Assembly (NCBI GenBank): GCA_963783045.1 | Contig: CAWAMD010000009.1 | Coordinates: 248,001-312,000, forward strand | Origin: CAWAMD01 sp963783045 | GTDB lineage: Bacteria > Actinomycetota > Nitriliruptoria > Nitriliruptorales > Nitriliruptoraceae | Direction of reading: 5' to 3' | DNA: 64,000 nucleotides | Shown here: piece by piece, positions 1-8,960 of the stretch | Position numbering within the stretch: position 1 is the stretch's first letter | Layout: each line of letters starts with the position of its first letter | Position numbers and translations under genes: made by a program | Notes under the pieces: model-generated | The model's database searches: none | What the model was told of the DNA's origin: nothing | Seen by the model: only the letters and a program-made list of their open reading frames with translations

Positions 1-92
1 CGTCCCGAGACGCTTCCTACCGTGGGCGGCACGAGGTGAGCACGACCTCGCCCGAAACTCTCCCGCCCCGTACTCGATCCAGAAGGGGAACC

Positions 93-347
93 ATGAGAGC
101 CCACAAGATCCGTCGTACCGTCGTCGCGACTGCGATGGCCGGTGCGCTCGCCCTCGCCGGCGCCGCCTGCAGCGGTGGTGGCAGCAATGGCGTGACCAGC
201 AACCAGTCGGAGGGCACCACCTCCACGTCCACCACGGGCACCAGCACCTCCGGCACGTCCGCGTCCGAGTCCAGCACCGCGGGCACCAGCACGAGCACCG
301 CGAGCCCGAGCGCGACGGCGACCGCCTCGCCGTCCGCGAGCAGCTGA
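93..347 (+). CDS. Small Ser/Thr-rich lipoprotein (NQSE family, copy 1)
   Basis: Predicted 84-residue lipoprotein. An Arg/Lys start is followed by a hydrophobic stretch and the lipobox LAGAAC, with the lipidated Cys at residue 26. The mature part is almost only Gly, Ser, Thr, Ala and Pro and is probably disordered. I chose the ATG at 93, not upstream codons, because AAGGGGAA sits just before it and the signal peptide then starts cleanly. A second protein at 47589 has the same layout and shares the segment NQSE followed by Thr/Ser runs soon after the Cys. Both are single-gene units with strong hairpins downstream. Function is unknown; a surface spacer or an abundant envelope lipoprotein is possible. 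Confidence 0.75.
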   Translation: MRAHKIRRTVVATAMAGALALAGAACSGGGSNGVTSNQSEGTTSTSTTGTSTSGTSASESSTAGTSTSTASPSATATASPSASS

Positions 348-363
348 CGACGCAAGGCTTCAC

Positions 364-398
364 CCGGAGGGAGCGGCCTCAGCGGCCGCTCCCTCCGG
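364..398 (+). terminator. Hairpin after the first lipoprotein gene
   Basis: Perfect 15-bp inverted repeat (364-378 with 384-398) around the 5-nt loop TCAGC, 17 nt after the lipoprotein stop. It lies between convergent genes (lipoprotein on plus, hydrolase ending at 426 on minus), so it may stop transcription in both directions. There is no T-tract, as is common in high-GC actinobacteria. Confidence 0.75.
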
Positions 399-425
399 TG
401 CGTACGGACCGCGTGCCGGCGCCGG

Positions 426-1196
426 TCAGTCGCCCACGACCTGAGCGGCCACGAAGGCCTCGATGTGCCCGGTCAGCGCGTCCGGGTGGCTGTAGTTCAC
501 CGTGTGCGCCGCCCCGGGCACCTCGACGAAGGTGCCGCGTGGCGTCCCGGCGGCGAGCCGCTCGCGCCAGCCGCGCGGCGCGATCGGGTCCTGCTGCCCG
601 CGGACGATCAGCACGGGTCGCTCCACCTCGGCAAGGTGCTCCTCGATCGGGTCCTCGAGTGCCGCGGCGAACGTGGCGACCGGCCGGCGGAGGCCGCAGT
701 CGGCGTAGTCGCGTGCGAGCACCAGGCTCAGCGATGGTGGCTCGTGCAGCGAGTTGCGCAGCCACCGCGTCGACTGGCCGAGCCAGCTGCGGGCGGTCGA
801 GTCCATCGTGGGTCCGACCAGGACCAGCCCGGCGACGGCGCGGCGGCGGGCGGCGAGCGCCGCGATGATCTGGCAGCCGAGCGAGTTCGCCACGAGCAGC
901 GGCCGGTCGACGTGGGCGGCATCGAGCCAGCCGGCGAGGGCATCGGCCAGCCCGATGATGTCCAGTGCCTGCTCTGGCTTCGAGCTGCGGCCGAACCCCG
1001 GCAGGTCGACGGCGGTGGCGGTCCGGTGTCGGCTGAGCGCTCGGACCGTCGGCACGAGGTAGCGGCTCGACACGCCGAGACCGTGCACGAGCACGGCGTC
1101 GGGATAGGGGCCGTGCGGCGACCGGCTCGCTGCCGGGCTCTGCGTCCGGGCGTGCATGCGGTGGCCGTCGACCACCAGCCAGCGACGGTTGGTCAT
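426..1196 (-). CDS. Alpha/beta hydrolase
   Basis: A 256-residue alpha/beta-hydrolase fold protein. The oxyanion strand VLVHGLG, the nucleophile elbow ANSLG (catalytic Ser), the acid segment GQQDPIAP and the late His in GAAHTVNYSHPD form a full catalytic triad. Substrate cannot be told; the family includes esterases, lactonases and C-C bond hydrolases. Its ATG overlaps the stop of the upstream gene (1193-2569) by 4 bp as ATGA, so the two are translationally coupled and probably act together. The start is set by this overlap. Confidence 0.88.
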   Translation of the reverse strand: MTNRRWLVVDGHRMHARTQSPAASRSPHGPYPDAVLVHGLGVSSRYLVPTVRALSRHRTATAVDLPGFGRSSKPEQALDIIGLADALAGWLDAAHVDRPLLVANSLGCQIIAALAARRRAVAGLVLVGPTMDSTARSWLGQSTRWLRNSLHEPPSLSLVLARDYADCGLRRPVATFAAALEDPIEEHLAEVERPVLIVRGQQDPIAPRGWRERLAAGTPRGTFVEVPGAAHTVNYSHPDALTGHIEAFVAAQVVGD

Positions 1197-2569
1197 GGCG
1201 TGATCTCCTCGAGCGTGACGCCGTGGGACGGGCCGGCCTCGCGCAGCAGGGCCTCTGCCTCGTCGACCGACAGCGGCGGAGGCGGCGGAGCGTCGTCGGT
1301 GTGCGAGGCGAGATCGGCCGAGGTCCGCGCGAACGTCGCGAAGTCGGCGGGGTAGGCGTCCGGGTCGACGCCGACGAGCGAGCCGTGACGGGCCCGCTCG
1401 ATCAGCGACCGCCAGCGGTCGATGCTGGCGACGCCGACGGACTCGATGCCGTGCGAGAAGAGGGTGAGCAGCGCCTCGTCGTAGTCGTCGTGCGCGTCGA
1501 GGTGCTTCTCGAGCGTCCGCGCCGACCCCTCCACGTTGAAGGTGAGCCACAGCGGCACCGCCCGGTGGGCGAGTGCCCGGTAGGGGTCGGTGAGCACGAA
1601 CGTCTCGGCCAGCAGTCGCCGCTGTGGCGCCCCGATCCGGTCGTACCAGCGCCGGTGCGCGTCCGCGACGGCGAGGCTCAGCTGCTCGGGATCGGTGTAG
1701 GAGACGCGCACGACCCGGCGCCCGGCACGGGCGGCCGTGTCGACCACGTCGTCGAGCAGCGCCGTCTCGAATCCCCACTCGGCCTCGGGAGCGGTGCTGT
1801 CGGCCTCCGGTGGGTCCCACCGCGTGCGTCGCGATGACTCACGCGCCAGAAACCGGGCGACCCGCGGGCTGCCGCGGAGGTACTCCTCGGGCTCGAGGCC
1901 GCCCACGGCCCCGTGCTGGAAGACATGTCGTTCGCCGACCCGCGTGACGGGCCAGGTCAGCCGACAGTCGAGGACGTAGACGGTCGCGTCCGGTGTCAGC
2001 CGGTCGGTGACGAACTGGCGGTAGGCCTGGGGCAGCCGGCGGCCCTTGACGCGGAAGTACGTCATGTGCCGAACCATCAGCCGGTCCTGGTTCGGGTCGT
2101 GCATGTGGTGCAGCTGCAGGTCCGTCTGGCGGCGCAGGAGCCGGGGCGCGTGCCGGACACCGAAGGCGAACGCCGCCGACGGGTCGTCCGGGTCTCCGTG
2201 GCGGCGCACGGGGATCAGGAACGTCTGGGGCAGCCAGGGAGCGCGCATCGCGGCACCGAGGTGGGCCGCCGCGCCGTTGGACGCACCGATGAAGGCCGCC
2301 GGGTACCGGCCCCGCGGGTACCGACGGGTCACCCACCGGCCGAACTGCGACCAGGAGACCGCGTCGAGGTCCTCGGGCGATATCGCCTCGGCCCAGCCGC
2401 CCCACGAGTAGATGCGCCGGCGCAGGGCCGCAGGGCCGAGGTCGGAGGCTCGAACGGGGAGCGCCCGAAGGCGCGACTGGCCGAGACGGTCGAACCCGTG
2501 TCCGTCGAGGCTCGCCGCGAGCGCGCGGAGCAGCCCGGAGGCCGAGTCGAAATCGGCGACGTACTGCAC
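1193..2569 (-). CDS. Uncharacterised 458-residue protein with a GxSxG motif
   Basis: I do not recognise a named family. The protein is soluble-looking, with no signal peptide or membrane segment. Around residues 93-100 there is FIGASNGA, matching the GxSxG nucleophile elbow of alpha/beta hydrolases, after a hydrophobic strand, so a distant hydrolase fold is possible. The middle part is rich in His, Arg and Trp; a Pro run precedes the acidic C-terminus. It overlaps the downstream hydrolase by 4 bp, suggesting a shared pathway. Codon use is normal for the window, supporting a real gene. Alternative roles cannot be excluded. Confidence 0.8.
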   Translation of the reverse strand: MQYVADFDSASGLLRALAASLDGHGFDRLGQSRLRALPVRASDLGPAALRRRIYSWGGWAEAISPEDLDAVSWSQFGRWVTRRYPRGRYPAAFIGASNGAAAHLGAAMRAPWLPQTFLIPVRRHGDPDDPSAAFAFGVRHAPRLLRRQTDLQLHHMHDPNQDRLMVRHMTYFRVKGRRLPQAYRQFVTDRLTPDATVYVLDCRLTWPVTRVGERHVFQHGAVGGLEPEEYLRGSPRVARFLARESSRRTRWDPPEADSTAPEAEWGFETALLDDVVDTAARAGRRVVRVSYTDPEQLSLAVADAHRRWYDRIGAPQRRLLAETFVLTDPYRALAHRAVPLWLTFNVEGSARTLEKHLDAHDDYDEALLTLFSHGIESVGVASIDRWRSLIERARHGSLVGVDPDAYPADFATFARTSADLASHTDDAPPPPPLSVDEAEALLREAGPSHGVTLEEITP

Positions 2570-2812
2570 GCTCGGCTCCTCCCGACGGGGCGATCACGGG
2601 CCAGCCATGAGGGTGGGGCAGGGGGGTGGCTGCCCGGCGGCCCATGCCTGGCCGTCCGCACGTACCCGGTGGGATGCGGGTGACAGGAAGGGAAGTGGGC
2701 CGGGTCCGATCGGGGCGAGGCCCCCCGTCCGTGCGGGGCGGCGCGCGGCGCGCCCGCGGGTGGATGCCCACGGTGGAGACATGCCCGCTTCGCACTCGAC
2801 GTGAGGAATGCC

Positions 2813-3250
2813 ATGGATGTCCTGAACCGACGCTTCGCCGGGATGCTGGCGCTGCTGACGGCGCTGATCCACACGGCCGAGCTGAACCCCACCTTCAAGG
2901 AGGGATCGATGTGGCTCGGCACGCTGTTCATCGTCGGCATCGCCGCGACGGCCTATGCCGGCGTGCGCCTGTTCCAGCGTGACGACGCGATCGCCTGGCT
3001 GATCGGTGGGCTGACCGTGGCCGGGATGATCACCGGCTACTTCCTGAGCCGGACCATCGGCTTCCCCGGCATGCCCCACGAGTGGGAGGTCCTCGGCAAC
3101 GCGTCCATCGCGATCGAGGCGCTCTACCTCGGTGGCATGCTGCTGCAGCCGATGCTGTCCTCCCGGACGGAGGACACCGATGATCGCGTGCGCCGCGAGC
3201 GGACCCACGCCGGCACGCGCACCACGGGCGAGCTTCCGGCCCACGGCTGA
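2813..3250 (+). CDS. Small integral membrane protein, unknown function
   Basis: A 145-residue protein with four hydrophobic segments and a charged, disordered C-terminal tail. The pattern IHTAELNP in helix 1 (His and Glu one turn apart) and SRTIGFPGMPHEWE between later helices recall a widespread actinobacterial hypothetical membrane family; His and Glu could bind a metal, which is inference. I preferred ATG 2813 over the GTG at 2801 because GTGAGGA (2801-2807) then serves as the ribosome-binding site with 5-nt spacing. It is divergent from the 458-residue gene and appears monocistronic. Confidence 0.75.
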   Translation: MDVLNRRFAGMLALLTALIHTAELNPTFKEGSMWLGTLFIVGIAATAYAGVRLFQRDDAIAWLIGGLTVAGMITGYFLSRTIGFPGMPHEWEVLGNASIAIEALYLGGMLLQPMLSSRTEDTDDRVRRERTHAGTRTTGELPAHG

Positions 3251-3370
3251 AGCACGCACGACCAGCGACCACGAGCGGGCGGCGCGACCACGCGCCGCCC
3301 GCCGTCACGCGGACGCAGACCCGGCCAGCCTGGTCCGGCCGAGGGCACCCCCTCGATTACGCTCGCCCGC

Positions 3371-4132
3371 GTGCTGCCTGCGACCGTCGTCACCCGCTAC
3401 GTCACGCCCTTGCGCGAGGGCGGGTCGCTGCCGGGCCTGTGCGAGGCCGAGGACCTCGGCACCTACGTCGTGAAGTTCCACGGCGCCGGGCAGGGCCCCA
3501 AGGTTCTCGTCGCCGAGGTCATCGTCGGCGAGCTGGCGCGCCGGCTCGGCATCCGCGTCCCGGACCTGAAGGCCATCGAGCTGGACGCCGCGATCGGGCG
3601 TCGGGAGCCGGACCCGGAGGTGCAGGAGCTGCTGGTGCGAAGCGCCGGGCTCAACCTCGCGGTCGACTTCCTGCCGGGCGCCGTCGGATACGACGGGGTC
3701 GGCTTCGACGTGGATCGCGACCTCGCCGCCCGGATCCTCTGGCTCGACGCGTACGTCGCCAACGTCGACCGCACCTGGCGCAACCCGAACCTGCTGTGGT
3801 GGCACCGGCACCTGTGGGCCATCGACCACGGAGCGGCGCTCTACTTCCACCATGCCTGGACGGACCCGGCACGGTTCGCATCGCAGGACTACGACGCCAG
3901 CGGTCACGTCCTGCTCGCCATCGCCGGTGACGTGACCGGTGACGTGGACGCGGCCCTGGCTGCCGAGGTCACCGACGACCTCCTGCGCGAGGTCGTCGCG
4001 CTCGTGCCAGACCCGTGGCTGGCGGACGATCCGGCGCACCGGTCGGTCGCCGCGGCCCGTGACGCCTACGTCGCCTTCCTGCAGGCCCGGCTCGCCGACC
4101 GGTCCGCGTGGCTGCCGGCGGTCGCACCGTGA
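3371..4132 (+). CDS. HipA-like kinase family protein
   Basis: A 253-residue protein of the small HipA-like kinase family. Visible kinase features are the Lys in TYVVKFHG near residue 35, the catalytic-loop-like DAYVANVDR with a following Asn (NPN), and the metal-binding-like AIDHGAAL, corresponding to the Asp-Phe-Gly region. It is much shorter than true HipA toxins (about 440 residues), lacks the N-terminal HipA extension, and has no HipB antitoxin beside it. It overlaps the DUF3037 gene by 4 bp (GTGA), a pairing I recall as recurrent for this subfamily. Target and role are unknown. Confidence 0.8.
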   Translation: MLPATVVTRYVTPLREGGSLPGLCEAEDLGTYVVKFHGAGQGPKVLVAEVIVGELARRLGIRVPDLKAIELDAAIGRREPDPEVQELLVRSAGLNLAVDFLPGAVGYDGVGFDVDRDLAARILWLDAYVANVDRTWRNPNLLWWHRHLWAIDHGAALYFHHAWTDPARFASQDYDASGHVLLAIAGDVTGDVDAALAAEVTDDLLREVVALVPDPWLADDPAHRSVAAARDAYVAFLQARLADRSAWLPAVAP

Positions 4133-4509
4133 GCCGGCGCCCCTTCGAGTACTGCCTGCTGCGCGCCGTGCCCCGCGTCGACCGGGGCGAGCGGATCAAC
4201 ATCGGCGTCGTCGTGTACTGCCAGCAGGACGGCTACCTGGCGACGCGCACCCACCTCGACACCGTCCGCCTGCAGGCTCTCGACCCGGCGGTCGACGTGG
4301 CCGCCGTCGCGGCAGCGCTGGCCGCCGTCGAGGCGCTCTGCCGCGGCGAGGCCACGGCGGGACCGCTGGCCGGCGAGGCGCCCGGCGTCCGGTTCCGGTG
4401 GCTGGCGGCGCCCCGCTCCACCGTCGTGCAGCCGAGTCCGGTCCACGGCGGCCTGACCGACGATCCGGTGGCCGACCTCGACCGCATCTTCGTGGAGCTC
4501 GTCCGCTGA
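4129..4509 (+). CDS. DUF3037 family protein
   Basis: A 126-residue protein starting at GTG inside the stop of the HipA-like kinase gene. The N-terminus, with EYCLLRAVPR, then ERINIGVVVYC, matches the DUF3037 signature of a Tyr-rich strand followed by an ExxNIGV segment. Function is unknown. The 4-bp overlap argues that kinase and DUF3037 protein are made in equal amounts and act as a pair. Confidence 0.8.
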   Translation: MSRRPFEYCLLRAVPRVDRGERINIGVVVYCQQDGYLATRTHLDTVRLQALDPAVDVAAVAAALAAVEALCRGEATAGPLAGEAPGVRFRWLAAPRSTVVQPSPVHGGLTDDPVADLDRIFVELVR

Positions 4510-4558
4510 CCGGGCCCGTCGGTCCCCGGTCCGCCGCACGGGGCGCCACACTCGTGCC

Positions 4559-5638
4559 ATGACCGACGCGCTCGACCGCTACCGCCAGCTCCGTGACTTC
4601 GCCGCGACGCCCGAGCCCGCCGGCGATCTTCCGCCTGCACCCGACGCGGCCGCCGACCGGTTCGTGATCCAACAGCACGACGCGACCCGGCTGCACTGGG
4701 ACCTGCGCCTCGAGCGCGACGGCGTCCTGGCGTCCTGGGCGCTCCCGCGCGGGCTGCCCTGGTCGCCGGGCGACAACCGGATGGCCGTGCACACCGAGGA
4801 CCACCCCCTCGAGTACCTCACCTTCCACGGCGCGATCCCGACCGGCCAGTACGGGGCCGGCGCCATGACGATCTGGGACCGGGGCTCCTACGAGGTCCAC
4901 ACGTTCACCGATGACAAGGTGACGGTCACGCTGCACGGCTCACGTGTCGAGGGCACCTACGCCCTGTTCCCGCTGGGGCGGGAGCGCGACTGGATGATCC
5001 ACCGGATGGACCCGCCGCAGGATCCCACGCGCCGGCCGCTCCCTGCCGACCTGCGCCCCATGCGGCCGGTTCCCGGCACGCTGCCGGAGGACCCCGGTGC
5101 GTGGGCCTTCGAGATCCGGTGGGTGGGCCAGCGGGCGCTCGTCAGCAACGACGCCGGTCGTGTCACCATCACCGGGGAGGACGGAAGGGACCTCGGGCCG
5201 GCGTTCCCGGAGCTGCGGCGCATCGGCCGTGCCCTGGCCGCCGTCGAGACCGTGCTCGACGCGGTCGTCGTCGGCGTCGACCGCGGTGGCCGTCCGCAGA
5301 CCGATCGATCCCGGGTCGAGCGCCGCCTGGCCGCCGAGAGCGACTCGCAGGCCCGCCGGCTGGCCGAGGACCGCCCGGTGGCCGCGATGATCGTCGACCT
5401 GCTGTGGCTGGAGGGGCATGCGACCACCGGGTTGACCTACGACGACCGCCGGCGGCTGCTCGGCGAGCTCGGTCTCCAGGGGCCGGCCTGGCAGGTCCCC
5501 TCGCGGCATGTGGGGGAGGGCGCGGCCCTGCTCGAGGTCGCACGGGCGCAGGGGCTGCCGGGCCTGGTGGCGAAGCGTCGCGCCTCGACCTACCACCCGG
5601 GCGAGGCCGTCGACGACTGGCGGCAGGTCGACGGATAG
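4559..5638 (+). CDS. LigD-like protein: 3'-phosphoesterase domain plus degenerate ligase domain
   Basis: A 359-residue protein in two parts. Residues 34-145 are a LigD-type 3'-phosphoesterase domain with conserved His40, the HWDLRLE block (residues 46-52) and VHTEDHPLEY (His78, His82), all expected for a metal-dependent end-healing enzyme in non-homologous end joining. Residues 180-359 align with the ATP-dependent ligase nucleotidyltransferase domain, but the motif I Lys is replaced: the sequence reads AFEIRWVGQR, with Arg187 where the adenylated Lys belongs. Motif III lacks its Glu (LDAVVV), and motif IV reads PGLVAKR rather than EGLVAKR. I infer an active phosphoesterase with a dead ligase domain, perhaps kept for DNA or protein binding. 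Confidence 0.85.
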   Translation: MTDALDRYRQLRDFAATPEPAGDLPPAPDAAADRFVIQQHDATRLHWDLRLERDGVLASWALPRGLPWSPGDNRMAVHTEDHPLEYLTFHGAIPTGQYGAGAMTIWDRGSYEVHTFTDDKVTVTLHGSRVEGTYALFPLGRERDWMIHRMDPPQDPTRRPLPADLRPMRPVPGTLPEDPGAWAFEIRWVGQRALVSNDAGRVTITGEDGRDLGPAFPELRRIGRALAAVETVLDAVVVGVDRGGRPQTDRSRVERRLAAESDSQARRLAEDRPVAAMIVDLLWLEGHATTGLTYDDRRRLLGELGLQGPAWQVPSRHVGEGAALLEVARAQGLPGLVAKRRASTYHPGEAVDDWRQVDG

Positions 5639-5669
5639 TCGCGGCGTGGGTCGACGGATAGTCGCGGCG
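5626..5669. repeat. Tandem 21-bp duplication across the stop codon of the LigD-like gene
   Basis: Two identical 21-bp copies (5626-5646 and 5649-5669), 2 bp apart. The first contains the last codons and the TAG stop of the LigD-like gene; the second lies outside the gene and carries the same TAG. It is probably a recent slippage duplication. Confidence 0.85.
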
Positions 5670-5674
5670 GTGGC

Positions 5675-6724
5675 TCAGCTGCCGTCGTACTCGTAGTACT
5701 GCTCGGGGACGGGCGGGGCGCTGCGGTAGTGGATGACCCGGGACATGCCGACGGGTGCTCCCTTCCAGCCGCTCTCGTGCGCGTTGGTGGTGTGGTGGGG
5801 GATGTGGCAGTGCAGCAGCCAGTTTCCGGGGTTGGTCGCGTCGAACTCGATCTCGTAGAAGTCGCCGGGCGCGACGTTCTGCACCGTCTCCTCGGACCGG
5901 GCCGTCGTGGGGACCGGATGGCCGTTCTTCGACACGACGGTGATGTCGTGTCCGTGCAGGTGGATGGGGTGGGACTGGTTCGATGCGTTGTACAGCCGGA
6001 CGCGCACCCGGTCGCCCTCGTCCACGGTGATGGGCTCCTCGGCGGCGTCACCGGTCTTGCCGTTCATCGTGTGGTACATCCAGTGCGGTGGGAACGGGTC
6101 GACGAGCTGGCCGTTCTCCTCGAAGCTGAACTCCTGCAGGACGATGACGACGTCGTCGTCGACGTGCCGGCTCGCTGGCTCGCTGCGAGGCAGCACGACG
6201 AGCACGCCGACCAGCCCCCGCAGCTCCTGGACCGCCCCGTCGGTGTGCGCGTGGTAGGCGAAGGTGCCCGCGTGTCCGGGCGTGAACGCGTAGGGGTACG
6301 TCTCGCCTGGTTCGACGAGGTCGACCTGGGTGATCCCCGCGACGCCGTCCTCGTCGTTGGGGGCGTGGGCACCGTGGAAGTGCAGGGTCGTCGGGACCTC
6401 CAGGTCGTTCGTCAGCTCCACCCGGATCGGCTCGCCTTCGTAGGCGACGAGCGTCGGGCCGGGTGTCGACCCGTCGTACCCCCACACGGTGGCCCGCTGC
6501 TTGGGGAAGTGGGCGATCTGCTGGGTGACGGCCCGGGCGTCGAGCCGGAAGACCCGCACGCCGTCCTCGACGGTGCCGGTCGTCGTCGGGCGGCTCGGGG
6601 TGGTTGGCACGGTCGGCGCCACCGGGGTGGCGGTGTCGTGCGAAGAGCTGGCGGCACTGACGCCGATCGTCGCGACGAGCAGGAAGCCCGCCAGCAGGAG
6701 CGGCGTCCAGCGGCGAAGTTTCAC
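5675..6724 (-). CDS. Secreted two-domain multicopper oxidase
   Basis: A 349-residue protein with an N-terminal membrane/signal segment (LLLAGFLLVATIGVSA) and a Thr/Pro linker, then two cupredoxin domains. All four copper motifs are present: TLHFHGAH, FAYHAHTDG, HPIHLHGHD and LLHCHIPHH. This predicts an extracytoplasmic laccase or copper/metal oxidase coupling substrate oxidation to oxygen reduction; a nitrite-reductase-like role is less likely. Length fits two-domain enzymes, not the roughly 500-residue three-domain class. I chose GTG 6724 because GGAGGA lies a few bases upstream. Confidence 0.88.
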   Translation of the reverse strand: MKLRRWTPLLLAGFLLVATIGVSAASSSHDTATPVAPTVPTTPSRPTTTGTVEDGVRVFRLDARAVTQQIAHFPKQRATVWGYDGSTPGPTLVAYEGEPIRVELTNDLEVPTTLHFHGAHAPNDEDGVAGITQVDLVEPGETYPYAFTPGHAGTFAYHAHTDGAVQELRGLVGVLVVLPRSEPASRHVDDDVVIVLQEFSFEENGQLVDPFPPHWMYHTMNGKTGDAAEEPITVDEGDRVRVRLYNASNQSHPIHLHGHDITVVSKNGHPVPTTARSEETVQNVAPGDFYEIEFDATNPGNWLLHCHIPHHTTNAHESGWKGAPVGMSRVIHYRSAPPVPEQYYEYDGS

Positions 6725-6924
6725 CTGGTCCTCCGGGGGTCGCGCGATGTCCCCTGGGACCTTCCACGTGTGCGCGGCGCGGTCCTGCTTTGCGCCCCGT
6801 TCGCACGGGCGGGGCCGGGACCGGATCGGCCCGGCCGTCCTCGCAAGGGGACGACCGGGCCGAGTCGACGTGCCGCGGCGTGACTGCGGCCCGAGACGCG
6901 TCGCGCTCGGGCCGGCCGGGGCGA

Positions 6925-7080
6925 TCAGTAATAGTGCGGACGCCCACCGACGGCGCGACCCATGGCACCGAGAATCCACAGGATGACGCCGATGACGAGC
7001 AGGATCGCGCCGATCGTCCACAGGATGCCGATGCCGGTGAAGAACCCGATGACGAGCAGGATGACGCCGAGGGTGATCAT
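6925..7080 (-). CDS. Small hydrophobic membrane protein (DUF6131-like)
   Basis: A 51-residue protein. It begins MITLGVILLVIGFF, continues through ILWTIGAILLVIG and ends GGRPHYY, making two short membrane helices joined by Gly. This pattern matches the DUF6131 family common in actinobacteria. AAGGAGA sits 5 nt before the ATG, so the start is secure. Function is unknown; such proteins are often stress-linked. It lies alone between the oxidase and the kinase/ATPase fusion gene. Confidence 0.85.
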   Translation of the reverse strand: MITLGVILLVIGFFTGIGILWTIGAILLVIGVILWILGAMGRAVGGRPHYY

Positions 7081-7345
7081 CTGATCTCCTTCAGTCGGTT
7101 GCGGCGTCTGACCACCGTGCGCCCCACGGCCGGGGCGTGGCTCACGCTTTTACGTCCGGTAGTCCGTGGTAGACGTTGCGTGAGGACGAGTGGACAGGGC
7201 GGGAGTGCTCCGGCGGCCACGGCCCAGTCGACCGGCGGGCCGGGAACGGTCCAGCGGCGGCCGGCTCCGGGCCCCCCGACCCTGGCGGCGGGCGTCGGCC
7301 CCCGGAACCATGGGTGCGCAGGTGTGACCGCAGGGGAGCGCCGAG

Positions 7346-8936
7346 GTGACCGTCGCCGCAGAGCTGGCCGGATCGACCGACGCACACCGACCGGGGGACC
7401 GGGCGGCGGAAGCCGTGCCCCTGCCCGCCGCGGTGGCCGAGACGCACTGTGCCACCGTCTTCTTCGTGGGCGATCGGGCCTACAAGCTCAAGAAGCCCGT
7501 GTCGCTCGGCTTCCTGGACTTCTCCACCCGGGAGGCGCGCGAGGACGCCTGCCGTCGGGAGGTCGCGCTGAACCGCCGACTGGCGCCCGACGTGTACCTG
7601 GGGGTCCTCGACGTGCTCGACCCCGAGGGCCAGGTCACCGACCACCTCGTCGCCATGCGCCGCATGCCTGACGAGCGCCGGTTGAGCACCCTCCTCGAGC
7701 GCGGCGAGGACGTGGGCGACTGTCTGCGTGCCATCGCCCGGCGCATCGCGGCCCTGCACGCGGCGGTCGAGACCTCCGTCACCCGTTCTGACATCGCGGC
7801 CATGGCCACGCGCGACGCCGTGCGCCGCAACTGGCGGGACAACCTCGACACGATCGTCCGCAGCGTCCCGCAGCTCGTCCCCGCGCGGGAGTTCGCGGAG
7901 GTCCGGTGGCTCGCGGAGCGGTACCTCGCCGGCCGTCAGCCCCTCTTCGACGAGCGCATCACCACCGGCATGGTCCGCGACGGGCACGGCGACCTGCTGG
8001 CCGAGGACGTCTTCTGCCTCCCCGACGGGCCGCGGATCCTCGACTGCCTCGAGTTCGACGACCGCTACCGGTTCGAGGACGTCCTGCTCGACGTGGCGTT
8101 CCTCGCGATGGACCTCGAGCGGCTCGGCAGGCCCGCGGAGGGCCGGCGCTTCCTCGAGTGGTACATCGAGTTCGGCGGTGAGCACCACCCGCCCTCCCTC
8201 ATCGACCACTACATCGCCTACCGCGCGCACGTGCGGACGAAGGTCGCCTGTCTGCGCGCAGCCCAGGGCAGTGCCCCGGCCGCCGAGGAGGCGCGGGTGC
8301 TGCACCGCCTCGCCCGCGACCCACCTCGAGCGGGCCCGCGTCGTCCTGCTGCTCGTCGGCGGGCTCCCAGGAACGGGGAAGTCGACCGTCGCGAGCGGGC
8401 TGTCGGACCGGCTCGGCTACGCGCTGCTGCGCTCGGACGAGATCCGCAAGGACCTGGCGGGACTCCCGCACACCGCCGATGCCCGTGCGGCCTACGGCGA
8501 GGGCCTCTACCGGCCCGATGCGATCGCTGCGGTCTACGAGGAGATGCTCTCCCGGGCGCGCCGGCTCCTGGGCCAGGGCTGGTCCGTCCTGCTCGACGCC
8601 TCCTGGGCCTCGGCCGCCGAGCGGCGGGCCGCCGCGGACGTCGCGGTCGCTGCCGACGCCGACCTCGTCCAGCTCCACTGCGAGAGCCCGCTGGAGGTGG
8701 CCGACGCACGGCTCGCCGCCCGCCGGCGGGAACCGGACGCATCCGACGCCACCCCCGAGGTGCTGCAGGCGATGGCCCGACGGGTCGACCCATGGCCACT
8801 GGCGTGGCGGGTGACCACCGACGCGCCGATCGACGAGGTGCTGGCGCAGGCCGAACGCGCGGTCGCCGAGCAGCTGAGCCGCGGGCTGATGGCCGCGTTC
8901 CCCGACCGCGAGGCATCGCCATCTGCGACACACTAA
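7346..8936 (+). pseudogene. Frameshifted bifunctional aminoglycoside-phosphotransferase-like/P-loop kinase fusion
   Basis: The first part (to about 8320) encodes an APH-like domain with AYKLKKPV near the start, MVRDGHGDLLAEDVF (catalytic loop) and LECLEFDDR-like metal ligands. The second part, in the +1 frame to 8936, has Walker A GGLPGTGKST, and resembles small nucleotide/sugar kinases. The two halves form one known fused family (an APH-like domain followed by a zeta-toxin/gluconate-kinase-like ATPase). The frame changes at the CCC run 8320-8322; deleting one C restores a continuous protein. There is no good start for the second half alone, so this is either a frameshift mutation or, more likely, a sequencing indel. 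GTG 7346 follows AGGGGAG. Confidence 0.75.
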
Positions 8937-8960
8937 CGTCACGCGCCGTCGGAGAGCTCC

